Positions 11,570 to 23,766 of a DNA stretch of 64,000 nucleotides are shown piece after piece (position 1 is the first letter of the stretch; each line of letters starts with the position of its first letter). The stretch covers positions 30,901,669 to 30,965,668 of the forward strand of contig NC_052614.1 of the NCBI RefSeq assembly GCF_016545825.1, written 5' to 3'. The DNA is from Eucalyptus grandis. Taxonomy: Eukaryota > Streptophyta > Magnoliopsida > Myrtales > Myrtaceae. The notes under the pieces were generated by a model that made no database searches, was not told where the DNA came from, and saw only the letters and a program-made list of their open reading frames with translations. The translations under genes were made by a program, and so were the position numbers.

Positions 11570-14500
11570 TGTGACATCTTGATTTTCAGGTTCTGTTTAT
11601 CGACGCACCCATAGCCTTTTTCTCTGAGTTGGCCACTCATGAGATAACTAATCTATCAAGTGAAGCCGCTAAGGAATCTAAATGCAATAGACTTGAGAAT
11701 TCGACTAGGAATCGACTACTCGACCGTGCTAATCTGTATGGGTTATTATGGCACAGTTAAAAATTGATTAGAGACTAGAGATAGGTTGATTCGATAGAGT
11801 CATGTGATTAAGTGTGGGTGATTCCACCTAATTGCAAAATTCTTGTCGATCGGCACCAGACCAATTTTTCTTTCGTTTTGGTACCCTGTGTCTGTATTTG
11901 AAATATCAAGATTTTCACGACAACCGAGAGTCGCCACTGTGTCGAAAAACTACAGTGTAGCTTGAAAATAATTGACCATAAGTCAAGTGAACTAAAAAAT
12001 CCTAAAAGTTATCTGGTAGGTTAGTTCACGCTAAAATCGCGTCAGATTGAAATTAACCGCGAAATTCAACCCGATTCAGAAATGGAAAGTTTTATCATGT
12101 CACGATTCATTTTAGGAACGTCAACTCATCCTTCGAAGATTTTTCTGCAAACCTGAGTTTTCGGCGAAAAATCGAAGTAGGGCCGTTTTGGACCGGGAAA
12201 ATTAGATGACCATTTTTTAGCGCACCATTGGCCATCAAGTTGGTTCAATTGATGAGGAAAATGTGAATTTAAAAGTAGACACCTTGGCTGAAATTTTGGG
12301 GCATCAATTGGATAAAATTGGAGAAGAATTGAAGTGGATTCGGAGGGAAATGGTCCAAAATTCGTAAGTCCTTGGGGGCAGCAACTTTTGGACCATTTTA
12401 ATGGCTTGTTGGGGAAGTTTGGGTGTGCAAATGGCTAAGGATTGAAGGCAACAGCTGGTGCGGCATGTGTGATGATGAAAATGGGATATTTGTGTGGACT
12501 TTGAAGGCTTTTGGGCCCCTTGCTTCAGCAACCTTCTTCTTCTTTGTTGAGCCTTATTTCTCCATTTCTGAAGTCTTTTGTGAGCTAAAATTTCTAGAGA
12601 GAGCCAGAGAAGCCAACCCCCTTGCCCATCGACACCCCTTCGTTGTCACCCTAGCACCGCCGTGCATGCTTGCACACCGCACCATCGCATGCTAGCCCGC
12701 ACGTCTACACGCCCATTTGAGCCTTTTAGTCACTGTTTCAACACCTTCCAGCCCCCGTCGCATCTCCCCTAATTGCCATCCAGCCATCGTCTATCGCCGA
12801 AGCCATTCGCTTGGTCCGCCACTGCCATCATCATTTCACCGTGCCCCTTTCCCGAGCCAAGTAGCCCTTTTGATCAGTTCCTTCAGCCGCAAGCAAAAGC
12901 CGAAACTAAGCCATTTATTGAGGCTTTGTGGCCCATTTTAAGGCCCGTCTGAACCCCGTTTGGTGTTGCCACAAGCTTGAGTGTCACTCACCTCTACGTC
13001 GCCATCACTATGAACTCACCGAATTACAAAACCAGTTAGTTTACTTGCTAAACTATGCTTATGGAGTTAATGATGCTTAAGGAGTGATTAGTTTAGGCTA
13101 ATTAGGGATTAGGTGGTAAGTTAGTTTAAATTAGTAATTTAATCACTTATTTGTGCATGTTAGGTGGTTAGAATAGATTGATTAAGGACTAGATAGATTG
13201 TACTATTTATATAGATATGTTCCGAAATTTTCTAGGCCTGTTTAAGTGATTAGATTAGCATTTCCAGCCTAAGTTGGTATTTATTGTATTTAATTTACAT
13301 TATTTAATTAATTTGTAATTTATTTAATTATCTAATATTTTTCGAAAATTATATCGAGATAGTCGGTGACCGGAATTTTGTGCTGATTGCAATGGTGTGC
13401 TTAGTTTATACAATTGACTGTTAATTTGTGCAAATTGAGTGGTGATTAGAATTTTGGTTATTTATTCCAAAATTGTGAAATTTTGATATTTAATTAGAAA
13501 ATCTCAGGTGTCGGGTTTTGACACCGAAAATAGTTTTAAAGACTATATCAAACAGTTGGATTTTAAATGGGAGGATATCAATTTTTCCGGTTCAAATTGA
13601 CCGTGTACCAACACACGACTATTTTAACGGGTGTTTTAATACGAAGAAAATAGGCCAAGTTCATTATTTTAATTGAGGCATTTGAGTACAAAGCACAATG
13701 TCCTTGGCCGAGATTGATTGATTGTGTGCTGACTAAGAGAACCCATCCCCTGATGTGCGTCGGGTGGACATTGCCTATATGGGATGCCCCTGGACAACGG
13801 ATGATGGTCGCAATAGATTCTGGACCGAAGCTCCTTCGGGAATGCCGTCCACGATGTGTGTCAGTGGATGTTGTCATGCTCGATGGTGCGAGATGAAGCC
13901 TGGTTACGCCAAAAGACCGATGTATGTCGGTATATCATGCTTGTGCGAGCAATAATCCTTGGCTACGCTAAAAGACCGATGTGCATCAGTATGTCATGCT
14001 TATGTGAGTAATAATCAAATTGGAATGTGTGATTGATTGAAATTGAATTGCCGAATTATGGGACGAAATTGTGTGACACGGTATGGGACGTATCATAACA
14101 ATTTGGTCTTATAATCGGAACCCCTGTGACGATTGTATTGATTGAATTGATTGAATTGATCGACTGATGGATTGATTGATTAAGTATATAAATTGTACTG
14201 ATGTATAGGAGGGAACTGAGGCGAGGTAAGTCCTCTGTCTTGTGTGCATAAACTACCTCTAGGCATATTTCCTTCATAGTCGGGGTTTTGGGGGTGAACT
14301 TGCTAAAACATTGTTTCACCCCATCATGAGCTCAATTTTTTCAGGTCCTTAGATGGAGCAGCGTCACGTACGCTATGGGGTTCCAAGGGAGGTAGACCTC
14401 CAGCGTTCCTATTTCCCAATTCCCGAGACTAGCCTAACCCGTGAGCTTGTTGAGTCCACTATCTGGGTCAATGAGGGTCTACCCCCACCTAGTACCTCAT

Positions 14501-14943
14501 CGTTTCAAGGCATGGTACCTTCACAAGCCCGATGGGAGTCGGGAGGGTCCTATAGGTGGTTTTGACGGGCCTCCCATCAGGATAGGGGAGTGGGAGATAG
14601 GGCACCCTCTGGACATCGACACCCCCGATGGTGCTAGGGAGGACCTGGAGCCGAGGACTGGAGAGCCCAAAGTTTAGAATCTCCGTAGCCCCTTTTTGAT
14701 CTAGACTTCTGTACATAGATCTTTTTTGTAAACTTTTGTATATAACTCAATTTGTATATAAAAGCGTGTTTTGTTTGTGAATTTGTTATCCTGCTTTTCT
14801 ATCCCATGCTATTTGTTGTCATGGGATTTGTTTATTCGTTTCCGCATGTGCAATAAAATGAATGGGTCGGTGACACGTCTGAGACATCGCAATTTCATCG
14901 ACCACCAAGGGATGCGCATGCGCTCGAGATTCAAGGCATGACA
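11570..14943 (+). mobile_element. Large solo LTR (family member A) with TSD ACTTA
   Basis: The unit starts TGTGACATCTTG and ends AGGCATGACA, with ACTTA at 11565-11569 and 14944-14948. Only one LTR-like unit of 3374 bp is present, with no PBS, polypurine tract or coding interior, so it is a solo LTR left by LTR-LTR recombination. It shares start, end and internal blocks (a GTCGATCGGCAC box, repeated TTAATTA/TTCGGAA tracts and a cleavage-site-like 3' part) with 26577-30373, 37915-41168 and 54417-57602. Open frames inside it (12304-12941, 13578-13955, 14056-14716) are LTR sequence, not genes. The large size suggests a Tekay/Del-like Ty3/gypsy origin, which is inference. Confidence 0.85.
13901..14018 (+). 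repeat. Two-unit tandem repeat inside solo LTR A
   Basis: Two units of about 59 bp contain GCCAAAAGACCGATG or GCTAAAAGACCGATG, spaced 59 bp apart. The equivalent lies at about 53829-53948 in the duplicate LTR. Other family members carry different arrays at the corresponding position. Confidence 0.6.
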
Positions 14944-14948
14944 ACTTA

Positions 14949-15295
14949 TCATCAAAACTTATACATTAATGCCTTTGCAGCTTATATGTTCTTTATATGT
15001 AAGGGGAGTAATGCTAGAATTGGAACCTATACAAGAGTGGTTAAACTTTCTTAAACTCTTATTTTATATTTCTTTTTATAAAGCATAAATTCTTATATAA
15101 TTTTATTCACTTTGATTTGCTTTATCTTCTATGTGCTAATCTCTTACATTTTTTTTTTGCAAATTTTTTTATAGATTTTATATTGCGCTTTATGTACAAT
15201 CATGCTTTCAAGAGAGCATCTTTTTCACTCAATCTTTCCAAAATTCTCTATTAGTTCTACTTGGAAAGTTTTGTCATAATCAAAAAGATGAAGAT
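14949..15295 (+). mobile_element. 3' non-coding internal part of the copia element
   Basis: This sequence lies between the solo-LTR insertion and the copia LTR. It joins 11530-11569 across the insertion and has no coding content. It ends in the purine-rich run just before the LTR. Confidence 0.5.
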
Positions 15296-16432
15296 TGTTG
15301 AGAAAACTTCCCATTATGTTTTGAAGATTGACAAAACCTTACTTAAGTGTTTTATAATTATGATGACAAGATTCTAGGTGAAACTCTTGAAGGAAATTTG
15401 TTCAGACCTTATTTATCAAACTCGCGGACTTAATCATTTATACAAGAAGTTTTGGTTATTTACATCAAAGATATTGTTATTACATAAAAATCAAAGACGA
15501 CAATCTAATTCACAAGGATTATCAAGATGATACACAACATCAGACGTTACGAGAAGTTTTCAAATTTTTTATTATTAGTTTGGATTTTGTGAGGCGCAAT
15601 GACTAGTAACCTTGGCTTGGATTTCTTTCTAAAGATGTGTTGATTGTCCATATCGTCCATCTACTTAGAAAGGATCAATATCAACATAATCCTTCCATAG
15701 TAAGGGTTCGTGATCTTTCATAAAATTAAAAAAAAAAAAAAAAAGGATTCGTGATCCATGTGACAATCTTCTGGAGATGAGACGCTCTTCCCAAATGAGG
15801 AACTCTATTTATGGAAACCCAACTACTATCGTATGAGCAACAGAATTAAGGGAGACTCTAATCTTGCAATCCTATAAGAAATCAGATATTCTCATATCAT
15901 TCAGGTCTAACGGGTTGATTGGATGAATGATCCTGAGAGTTTTTGTCCAACAATCAACTTAGATATAGAAGAGTATAAAAAGAGATTGTGGTGCTAAAGG
16001 AAGTACACGATCTTAAATCTACAAATCCAAAGTTCAAAGAGAGCTTCGATATTATACACTCATCTTCGTGAGCTCAATTTGTAATCATTGGGAGGTTGTT
16101 GAGTGTGAGATTATGATACAATTGCACCTACTGTACTTAGACTTCATAACCTCTCTAATTGATTCTTTAGTGAAATCCAACCAATAGTTTGTCAATGCAG
16201 GAAAGTAAACATAAGCTTATCATAAGCGGAACCACTGTAAATGTTGTGTGTAATTTTTTCTCTCCCTCAAGCTCTCATTTATTTTGCTCGATAGTTTATT
16301 GTACACAGTAAAGTCTAATCATTGTACAATTCATCTTCAGTCGTTGGTCACTTGCAATAGTGAACTCAATCATTTTAAATTTTGCTTAATCTCCTTTTCA
16401 CCCCCTCTAGGTGATAACTCTAGCCCCCAACA
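15296..16432 (+). repeat. Copia LTR (first copy)
   Basis: This 1137-bp unit starts TGTTGAGAAAACTTCC after a purine tract and ends CCCCCAACA. A primer-binding-like site follows 15 bp later. It matches 58417-59541. As the LTR downstream of the copia coding relics it would be the 3' LTR, yet it is followed by a PBS as a 5' LTR would be. Confidence 0.65.
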
Positions 16433-16447
16433 TCAATAACTCCAAAG

Positions 16448-16459
16448 TGGTATCACAAT
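16448..16459 (+). promoter_or_regulatory. PBS-like site downstream of the copia LTR
   Basis: TGGTATCACAAT matches the initiator tRNA-Met PBS pattern TGGTATCA for its first eight bases. Only about 80 bp of possible leader follow before unrelated AT-rich sequence. Confidence 0.5.
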
Positions 16460-17327
16460 GGGCAAAATTCATGATTTTTCATGGTAGACAACTGAAATTT
16501 TTGCACACTAGTACAAATTCGAGGGTTTTGATAACATATAAAATATATAAAAAAATTGAAGTATTGGTGTAGCGGGCGAACTCCCAAGGATTTTAGTGGT
16601 GTTTTCCTGAAATAATAAAACATTAAAAACTTAATTACTCAACGACGAAATTGTTAATGACTGATTCTACTCTATCCCTCCACTAATATGTTCTATAATA
16701 ATGCCGGCTTTTTGAAAAAAAAAATATTTTTTCATTATCACGTACAATATTTACAGGCCTGCCTAATTACATCACTTGATTCCGGTGTGATCCTTTTGAC
16801 ATGAAATAAACAAAAGAGTCAGTCATGCTTAAGCTTGTTCTTCTTCTTTTCTTTTTCTTGTATTAGATTACAAGTAGTATGCTCTATACAAATCCGAGGA
16901 AGAGGATGTCAACGGAAGGGAATATTGAGTTACCTTGTATTACGTAATTTTTTTTGTCAAAGTATTACGTAATTTAATAAAACAAGTAATTGAGCTTCCT
17001 TTTATTAAATAATGTAAGGAAAATTGAGCTACCTTGTTCAACACAATTGAGCTTCCTGTGTAGAAAAGTTCAGACTGAATCTTCTTTTTGTTTCATGTCA
17101 ACGGGATTACACCTTAATCAAGATGTAATCAGGCAGGCGTGTACATGTTATTGGAGGGATAGAGTAAATAATCAAGTTGCAAGTTCCTGGTCTTATTGCT
17201 AGTTACGTGCCTGTGTGGAAAGGTCAACGCAAACCCATAATTGCTAGTTTAGCACGGGTGTGACGTAGAGGAAGGGCATCATTTACAGGATAGCTGGGTA
17301 TCTAAAAGCTTATAAAATGATATGCTA
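16460..17327. other. Intergenic sequence, no gene
   Basis: This is AT-rich DNA with repeated short words (TATTACGTAATTT twice near 16940-16975; TTGAGCTTCCT and TTGAGCTACCT several times from 16930 to 17055). Nothing coding is supported. It is the distal upstream region of the protease gene. Confidence 0.4.
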
Positions 17328-17942
17328 ATTTTGACTAGCCGGCACTGTCATGGACGCTAGTTGGCACCAACTGTTTGGTCGATACTAATGTGGCAATTTT
17401 TAATATTTTTTCCCTTTTTGCTTCCTCTTTTTTTTCTTCGTTTCTTCTTTCCTTCTTTCTCTGGACGATAATCAGATTGGCCAGAGGCTTGGGCGAGCGA
17501 GGTCGACCTCACCTCGCAGCCCTAGTCAAGCATGACCTCACCAAATCTAGGCAAAAGTGAGCTTGACCTTGCCAGTGATTGTGAGGCTGGCCCTTGCCAT
17601 TGCCAACAAGGTCCCCTAGCCTCTGGCTAGTCACCATGGGCAAGGGGTAGCCTCGCTAGTGCCGGCGAGGTCCCCTATTCTCTAGTCAGTTCATCAACCA
17701 ACTAGAGAAAGAAGGAAAGGGGAAAAAAAGAGAGAGAGAAAAGGAAAAAATATTAAAAATATTAAAAATTGAGATGCTAGCATCAATCAATGTCCACATT
17801 AGTGCCGGGTCAATCAAAACAAGCTAGATGGACTGAATTGACACAAATGTAGAAGGTTTAACATTGAATTGGCAAAAAAAAAAAAAGTGTATGACTAAAT
17901 TGGAAAATTTGTAATAGGTTTAGGACTATTTTGGTAATTTCC
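17328..17942. mobile_element. MULE remnant abutting the protease promoter
   Basis: Its right end (AATAGGTTTAGGACTATTTTGG, split here as a 22-base stretch at 17914-17935) and its layout match the MULE at 4792-5916: AT-rich arms around a pyrimidine-rich then CTCGCC/GAGG-rich core, and the phrase AGATGGACTGAATTG. The left terminal repeat is missing. An inner inverted pair (ACTAATGTGG near 17384 and CCACATTAGT near 17793) remains. It ends about 60 bp before the protease ATG. The second copy is at 60433-61046. Confidence 0.6.
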
Positions 17943-17967
17943 TGATGTGCTTGTACATGCGAGTTGT

Positions 17968-17973
17968 TATAAA
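17968..17973 (+). promoter_or_regulatory. TATA box of the aspartyl protease gene
   Basis: TATAAA lies 34 bp upstream of the first ATG at 18002 and 43 bp upstream of the second in-frame ATG at 18011. Transcription would be expected to start about 30 bp downstream, so the leader must be very short, or translation starts at the second ATG, which has the better context (AAGATGGCT). Conserved in the second copy at 61072-61077. Confidence 0.5.
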
Positions 17974-18001
17974 GAGCCCTAGTTGTGAGAGAAAATAGAA
18001 G

Positions 18002-21000
18002 ATGAGAAAGATGGCTTCTTCTTTTTTGTCGGAGTTGATGAGGATTTTGCTGTGTGCCTTTGTGTTGAGCGTTCATAGCTCTTTTGAGAAGAAGGTTCTT
18101 GTCCATGGAGCTCAGATTACCGCCCCTGTCAGCTCTCTTTCTCCTTCTGTCAATTGCACAGCTTCAACAAACAATGGTCTCTCTCCTCCACCCCCACCAC
18201 CCCCCCCCCCACCTCTCTCTCCCTCCCCGATTATGTATCTTTGTGCTTATGTGTGTGTAAACGTGGTATTCGGCGGGACTGCTCTACAAGCTTAAAAATG
18301 ATGAGCGATTGATTTTTAGGTTGTGATCTGTTGAATCTATCAGTATTCATTTAAGGTATACCGCCCACAAGTTCATCCAAACTAATTCTTGTAAGTTGTA
18401 AAAATGTGTTTGTAGGGGAATGAGTCCGTTTCTTTTTGCTAATATCATTAATTATGATATACTACACACCCTCAGAGCAGATACGTTAATATTTAACAGC
18501 CTTGAATTGAGCTGAAAGTCTTTCAGAAGTGGGCAAGACAGAGTTATCAACGAGAAACTAGGGAAAGACCTTAGAAGAGTTGAGCTAGGATAAATGCAGG
18601 CCTGCATGCTCAGTGAGGGTGAGTTGTACCGAAGATAAGATAAAAGTGTACTTGTTTATTTCCTCCACTTAATCAATTGGGTTCAAGTCTTTAAAGTTAC
18701 ATTTGGTCATCTAAATTTCTAGGTTTAGATATGATAGAAAATGAAATATAGGGATTTTGTTATATACTATCTGCTATTTAGTGAATTACAGTAATAAAAT
18801 TGCATATATTTACGTCATATCATATGCAATGTTTGGTATAAAGGGCATATCAATGTAAATAAATTTAAAATTTGCACAAATAGATATGGTAAAAATCTTT
18901 CACGACACTCTTACCTACTTCAATTTTATTTGCATTTTTCTCATTTTTTTCTACTCTTTTTAAATTATTTTCTTTTTTATTTCTTTTTCCCCTTCCATCA
19001 TTCTCTAATAGAATTTTATTAAATAGTAAACTATACTAATATACCTAAATACTAAAATACATAAAATATGTAATTTATATATTGAATTTATATTATAAAT
19101 AAAAATAAGATTAAATTAAAAACTAATTGTTAATTTTTGTTATTTTGAATTTTTATATTAGAATTCAAATATTATTTATATTGAAATATAATTTTTAATT
19201 TTAATGATTTAAGAGGTTATTATTCAAGAAAAATAACTTTTCTATTATGAATATTATAAATCTTATCTACCTTTATCTCATTTCTCTCGTGGGATAATTT
19301 CATTCGAACTGTATTCCTTTTATATCTAACTTTACCCTCTCTTAAGTAGGCATCAAATACAAGACATGATAAATTTTATTTATCTTCGATTTTATTTTAA
19401 CTACCAAGTGCAATTTAAGTAGACTCAACTTTTGGCTAAGTTGGGAATGATCATTGTGTAGAGACAAAACATATGTACAAAGCCAATGGCTTGTTCTTTT
19501 TTGCTTATAGCAAAGCATAATTTAGAAGGAAGGATAACGATACTGAATCATAAGGTTGGTGGATGAAGAGAGCGTAAAATATAGCATGATCATTCATGAA
19601 GCGACGGATAGTTTACTTAATAAAGAGTGTTACACTCCAACCACATTGCAATTAATTAATTAGCTACTCATAAACATAAAATTTGATTGCTTAGATACCA
19701 TGAGAGCTTTGACGAGTATTTTCAATAGTATGCTGCCAATGATTTCTCATTCCTTGCATCTAACATAGTTGTGCGCGGTAATATAATATCTTGTTAATGC
19801 GTTTGTGACTTCCGTTATTTCTTTCTTAGTGAACTCAACCCTTAAACTAGTTCACAAGTATGGACCATGCTCTCAGCTGTTCGATGGTGGCCCCATCAAC
19901 CACACACAGGTTCTTCTCGAAGACATGGCAAGGGTGAAATGGATCCAATCCAAGATCTCCAACAGCATCAGTGGCACCAGTGATTTGAAGGAGGCCACCG
20001 TTAGCCTCCCAGCGAGTTACGGCCCCTACCGCAGCAGCTATGTGGTGACTATAGGCCTTGGCACGCCGGAGAAGGACCTGACCCTCGCGTTCGATACAGG
20101 AAGTGCGCTTACTTGGACCCAGTGTGAGCCTTGCATCGGGTCTTGCTATAACCAGACCGAACCAATCTTCAACCCCTCTCAATCCTCGTCCTATGCCAAC
20201 ATATCTTGCTCCGCGCCATCGTGCATTCAGCTTCCTTCTGGCACAGGTAATAATTGACAGGCACGTGTTTCATGTCCAATCAGGTTTTTAATTGGTGGAT
20301 TACAAAATTAGACATCATCAGCACGTAATAATTAAGAATAATGATCAGTGGTGTCGATGTTTGTAACTTGCCAGTTGAAAGCCTTCCTCCATTCTCATAG
20401 ACCATGTTGGCGAGATTTTTATTTAACGGAATAAAGACAAAGAAGAAGACTGCTAGTTGTGAGAGGTTTCTAGAAACACGTTTATAATCGCTTTGTGAAT
20501 CAACTTTAATGATGAGCAGATCAGCTAACTGGCTGCAGCGGATCCACATGCGTCTACGGGGCAGCATACGGTGACGCGTCCTTCACGGCTGGGTTCTTTG
20601 CCACGGAAACGCTGACCCTAACCCCGACGGATGTTATTACCAACTTCGAATTCGGTTGTGGCGAGAACAACCAAGGGACATTCGAAGGTTTCGCCGGACT
20701 CCTTGGGCTCGCCCGAGACCCAGTATCGATCATAGAGCGAAGCGCGACCCAGTATGGCCGATACTTCTCATACTGCATTCCTCGTTCAACTGGCGGCACC
20801 GGGTACTTGACTTTTGGAAAGGGCACAGTCACATCTGCCTCGTTGAACTTCACGCCGATGGTGACAATCGCACAGAATCCGCTCTTTTACGGCATCAACA
20901 TAACAGGAATCAGCGTAGGAGGGAACCCACTTTCCATACCGTCGACTGTGTTTTCTAATGCCGGCGCAATCATAGACTCGGGGACCACGTTTACGTATTT

Positions 21001-21346
21001 GCCTCCAACTGCGTACACCGCCCTCCAGTCGGCATTCAAAGAGGCAATGGCAAACTACACGAGTGCGCCTCCAGCTTTGCCGTTAGACACTTGCTACGAC
21101 TTCAGTATGCTTAGTGACATCACCGTCCCAGCGATCACGTTCTCTTTCGATGGGTCAATTAACGTGGATTTGGATGTGAGTGGGATGTTTTACGTGTTGG
21201 ATCCGTCGCTAGTTTGTCTAGCATTTGTGGCCAACAACGCAGATTCGGATGGAGTCATCTATGGCAACACACAGCAGAGGACATTTGAGGTGATCTATGA
21301 TGTGCCCGGAGGACAAATTGGGTTTGGTGCCCAGGGCTGTTCCTAA
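18002..21346 (+). CDS. Secreted nepenthesin-type aspartyl protease, three exons, intact
   Basis: A pepsin-family (A1B) aspartyl endopeptidase, probably secreted or apoplastic and related to the CND41/At5g10770-like group. I assemble exons 18002-18176, 19830-20246 and 20520-21346 (phases consistent, 472 residues, the usual length). Residues 13-24 form a hydrophobic signal-peptide core. HKYGPC near residue 67 lies in the propeptide. The first catalytic motif FDTGS has Asp at about 147, followed by WTQCEPC and a Cys-rich nepenthesin insert. The second motif IIDSGTTF has Asp at about 350. The C-terminal QRTFEVIYDVPGGQIGFG is typical of the family. Donor of exon 1 (ATG|GTCTCT) is a weak GT site; exon 3 begins after GAGCAG. 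The start could be the second ATG at 18011. A MULE remnant ends just upstream. Substrate unknown. Confidence 0.88.
18177..19829 (+). other. Intron 1 of the aspartyl protease
   Basis: This 1653-bp AT-rich intron opens with GTCTCTCTCC and a poly-C/CT tract (18188-18225) and ends TTTCTTAG. It keeps a phase-1 junction that gives ...NNVNSTLKL. No nested gene or complete transposon is seen. Confidence 0.6.
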
Positions 21347-23766
21347 GATGGCCATGGTCCCCTCGAGTTGCATTTGAGTTGTCGGAAGGAGAAGGAATCA
21401 TTCGAGTGCGTGCTTTAGTAGTACTTGGTAGGTTTGAAGAATAATAACGAATGTCGTTCTCCTTGTCACTTCAAGTCGAAACACCCTACGATCGCGATTG
21501 TGTGGTATAGTGACTGTTGTGAGTGTTTTGTTTTCCATCGGAAGGAGATAAATGAAACATCACGTGGATTTTTATGAAATCCACGTGACCTTTTTAGATG
21601 AACATTTGGAAAATCTGAAGTATTCGGTTGCTCTATCTTATTTGAAGTAGAATTTTCGCGATTAGGAATGCCTGGTCTTCGGGATTTTCTTCTTCTTTGG
21701 CGTGGGGGACTGTGCTGGAAATCTTCGAAGGAGACCGGTGGGCGAAATAATCCCTTTTGCGAGGTGGCGATTGCATTATCGTGGGCCCTCCTAATTCTAC
21801 CGATTACAACTTGATTTTCCTACTTAATTATTAATCTTATATTAGATTTATGAATTGCCACTAACGTTTCTTGTCAATTAAGAGCCAAGCCAGAAGCTTG
21901 CCTTAATATGAACAAGAGATTTGGCTCTGATAACATGGTTACACTAGATTCATTTCCGTTTTATGTACCTTTTTCTCTTTTATAAAAACTTTTACCATGT
22001 GATCATTCCTTTTTATTTCCCGTTTTATTATTTAAGGAAAAAGCCACCAAAAATCCCAAATGTCAACACCAACCCGATTATTTATTTATTGCATAAAAAT
22101 TAGGGATTAATTTTTAACCCCTAAACAAAAAAGAATATCGGTATTAAGTTGCATAGCATATAGTTATAAGAGTATTTATTTTTTATTATTGCATTTTCAT
22201 TGGGCCGGCAACAAATGGGTTTGAATTGATGGTTCTAAGCTTTAATTTAATGAGTTGGATTAGGCTTATGGAGAGAGGGAATTGACCCAAGCTCATCCTT
22301 CTTTGATAGTCAAAAATTGACTTAAGAGAAATGATGAGCTAGAAAATTAGTATATTTTGGAAAAAAATTAGTATCATTCTTCCAATATTCTTTCAAGAAC
22401 ATAGAAAGAAAACTTGGCCAATGAAAAGAAACAAAAAGAAAGAATAATATGGCGTGGATCTTTCATAATATGTGTGTGTGTATACATTTATATTGAGGGG
22501 TATATTTCCTAGCGAAAAGGAAGTTTCTGGATGAGGAATATTGAAAAATAGAAGGGAATATTGCATGAAGGAGCATTTATTTGGGGCAACATATTTATGC
22601 GCGTCGAAGGCGCAAGCGAAAAGAAATCTTTATTCATATTTTAAGGTTAAAAAAGAAAGAGAATATGGTCGCTTTATTCAAAAAGATAACAAGCTTGAGT
22701 ATATAAAGGGGCTAAAAGTTGTGTCTGTTTGTGCAATTTCGATTGGTGAAACGTGAGAGATTCTTATCATTTTCATTTGTTCTTGTTCGAGTTCTTTAGT
22801 AATGAAATGTGAGAAAGAGTCAACAGTTACTTGTGCATTTCCATCAATACTCATGGATTGATTTAGTGAGAATCTTCCCATTTTAATTCTAGAATTATTT
22901 TTCATTTTTCTATTATTTTACCTTGTAGTTTGTATGTAATGCTTCTTTTTTTTCCTCATCAGATATGGATCACATACAAAGAATAATATTTTTTTCATGG
23001 GTGGTATAAATGATATACAGTTCTTACCAAACAATAGACATAATAAAATATGAAAATATCCAATTTTAATACTGCGATTAATCAAACAATAAATATGATA
23101 TAGCAAAATCCTCAAATTTTATATTATAATTTTATCCAGTCTTATCCAGGACTAGAAATTCAAACGACCAAACACACGCATTCTTGAACTTTTTCTTTCT
23201 AAATCTTTTTATGGGGATGCAATCAAAATATGCTAAATATGCACGAAAACAATTATTCATTAAAACTATCATTTTCTGATAAAGCATTATCATGATGCAA
23301 ATAAAACATGAGATTCTATCTTAGCGTGCAAAATATGCAAACATTAACATGATTAGTTATGCAATAGTAACAACCTAATTAATCCCACGGTGCAATGATC
23401 GTCTTAGTTGCAATGTAGATGCAATTCTAATCTAATTTTCTCGTCCTTTCTTTATTTTTATTTTATCTCTAACAAACGAATTAAAACCTGAAAATCTACC
23501 ACATGCTCAAGTAAGCATGAAAATAACCTGTATGCATAAATCAACCTATATGCTGAACTACCATGTAATGTAACTATGGATTTCATGAAAACCGGCGAAA
23601 GGATCGACCTAAGTGCTCTTGGATTTTCAACCTTAAACTTCCTCCGAGAACAGGGTTAGTGCAAACCAAAAATAATGAAACCAAAGCAATAAAATCTTGA
23701 AATTTGAAGTAAAACCAATCTAAACATGTAAATCGCATGGACGCTATGCGAAATCAACATGGAGGA
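21347..23766. other. Gene-free AT-rich region downstream of the protease
   Basis: No gene is supported. A short TG microsatellite lies near 22471-22482. Small open frames (22541-22756, 22678-22905, 22918-23115) are AT-rich and unlike any family I know. The 3' UTR of the protease should occupy the first few hundred bases. Confidence 0.5.
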
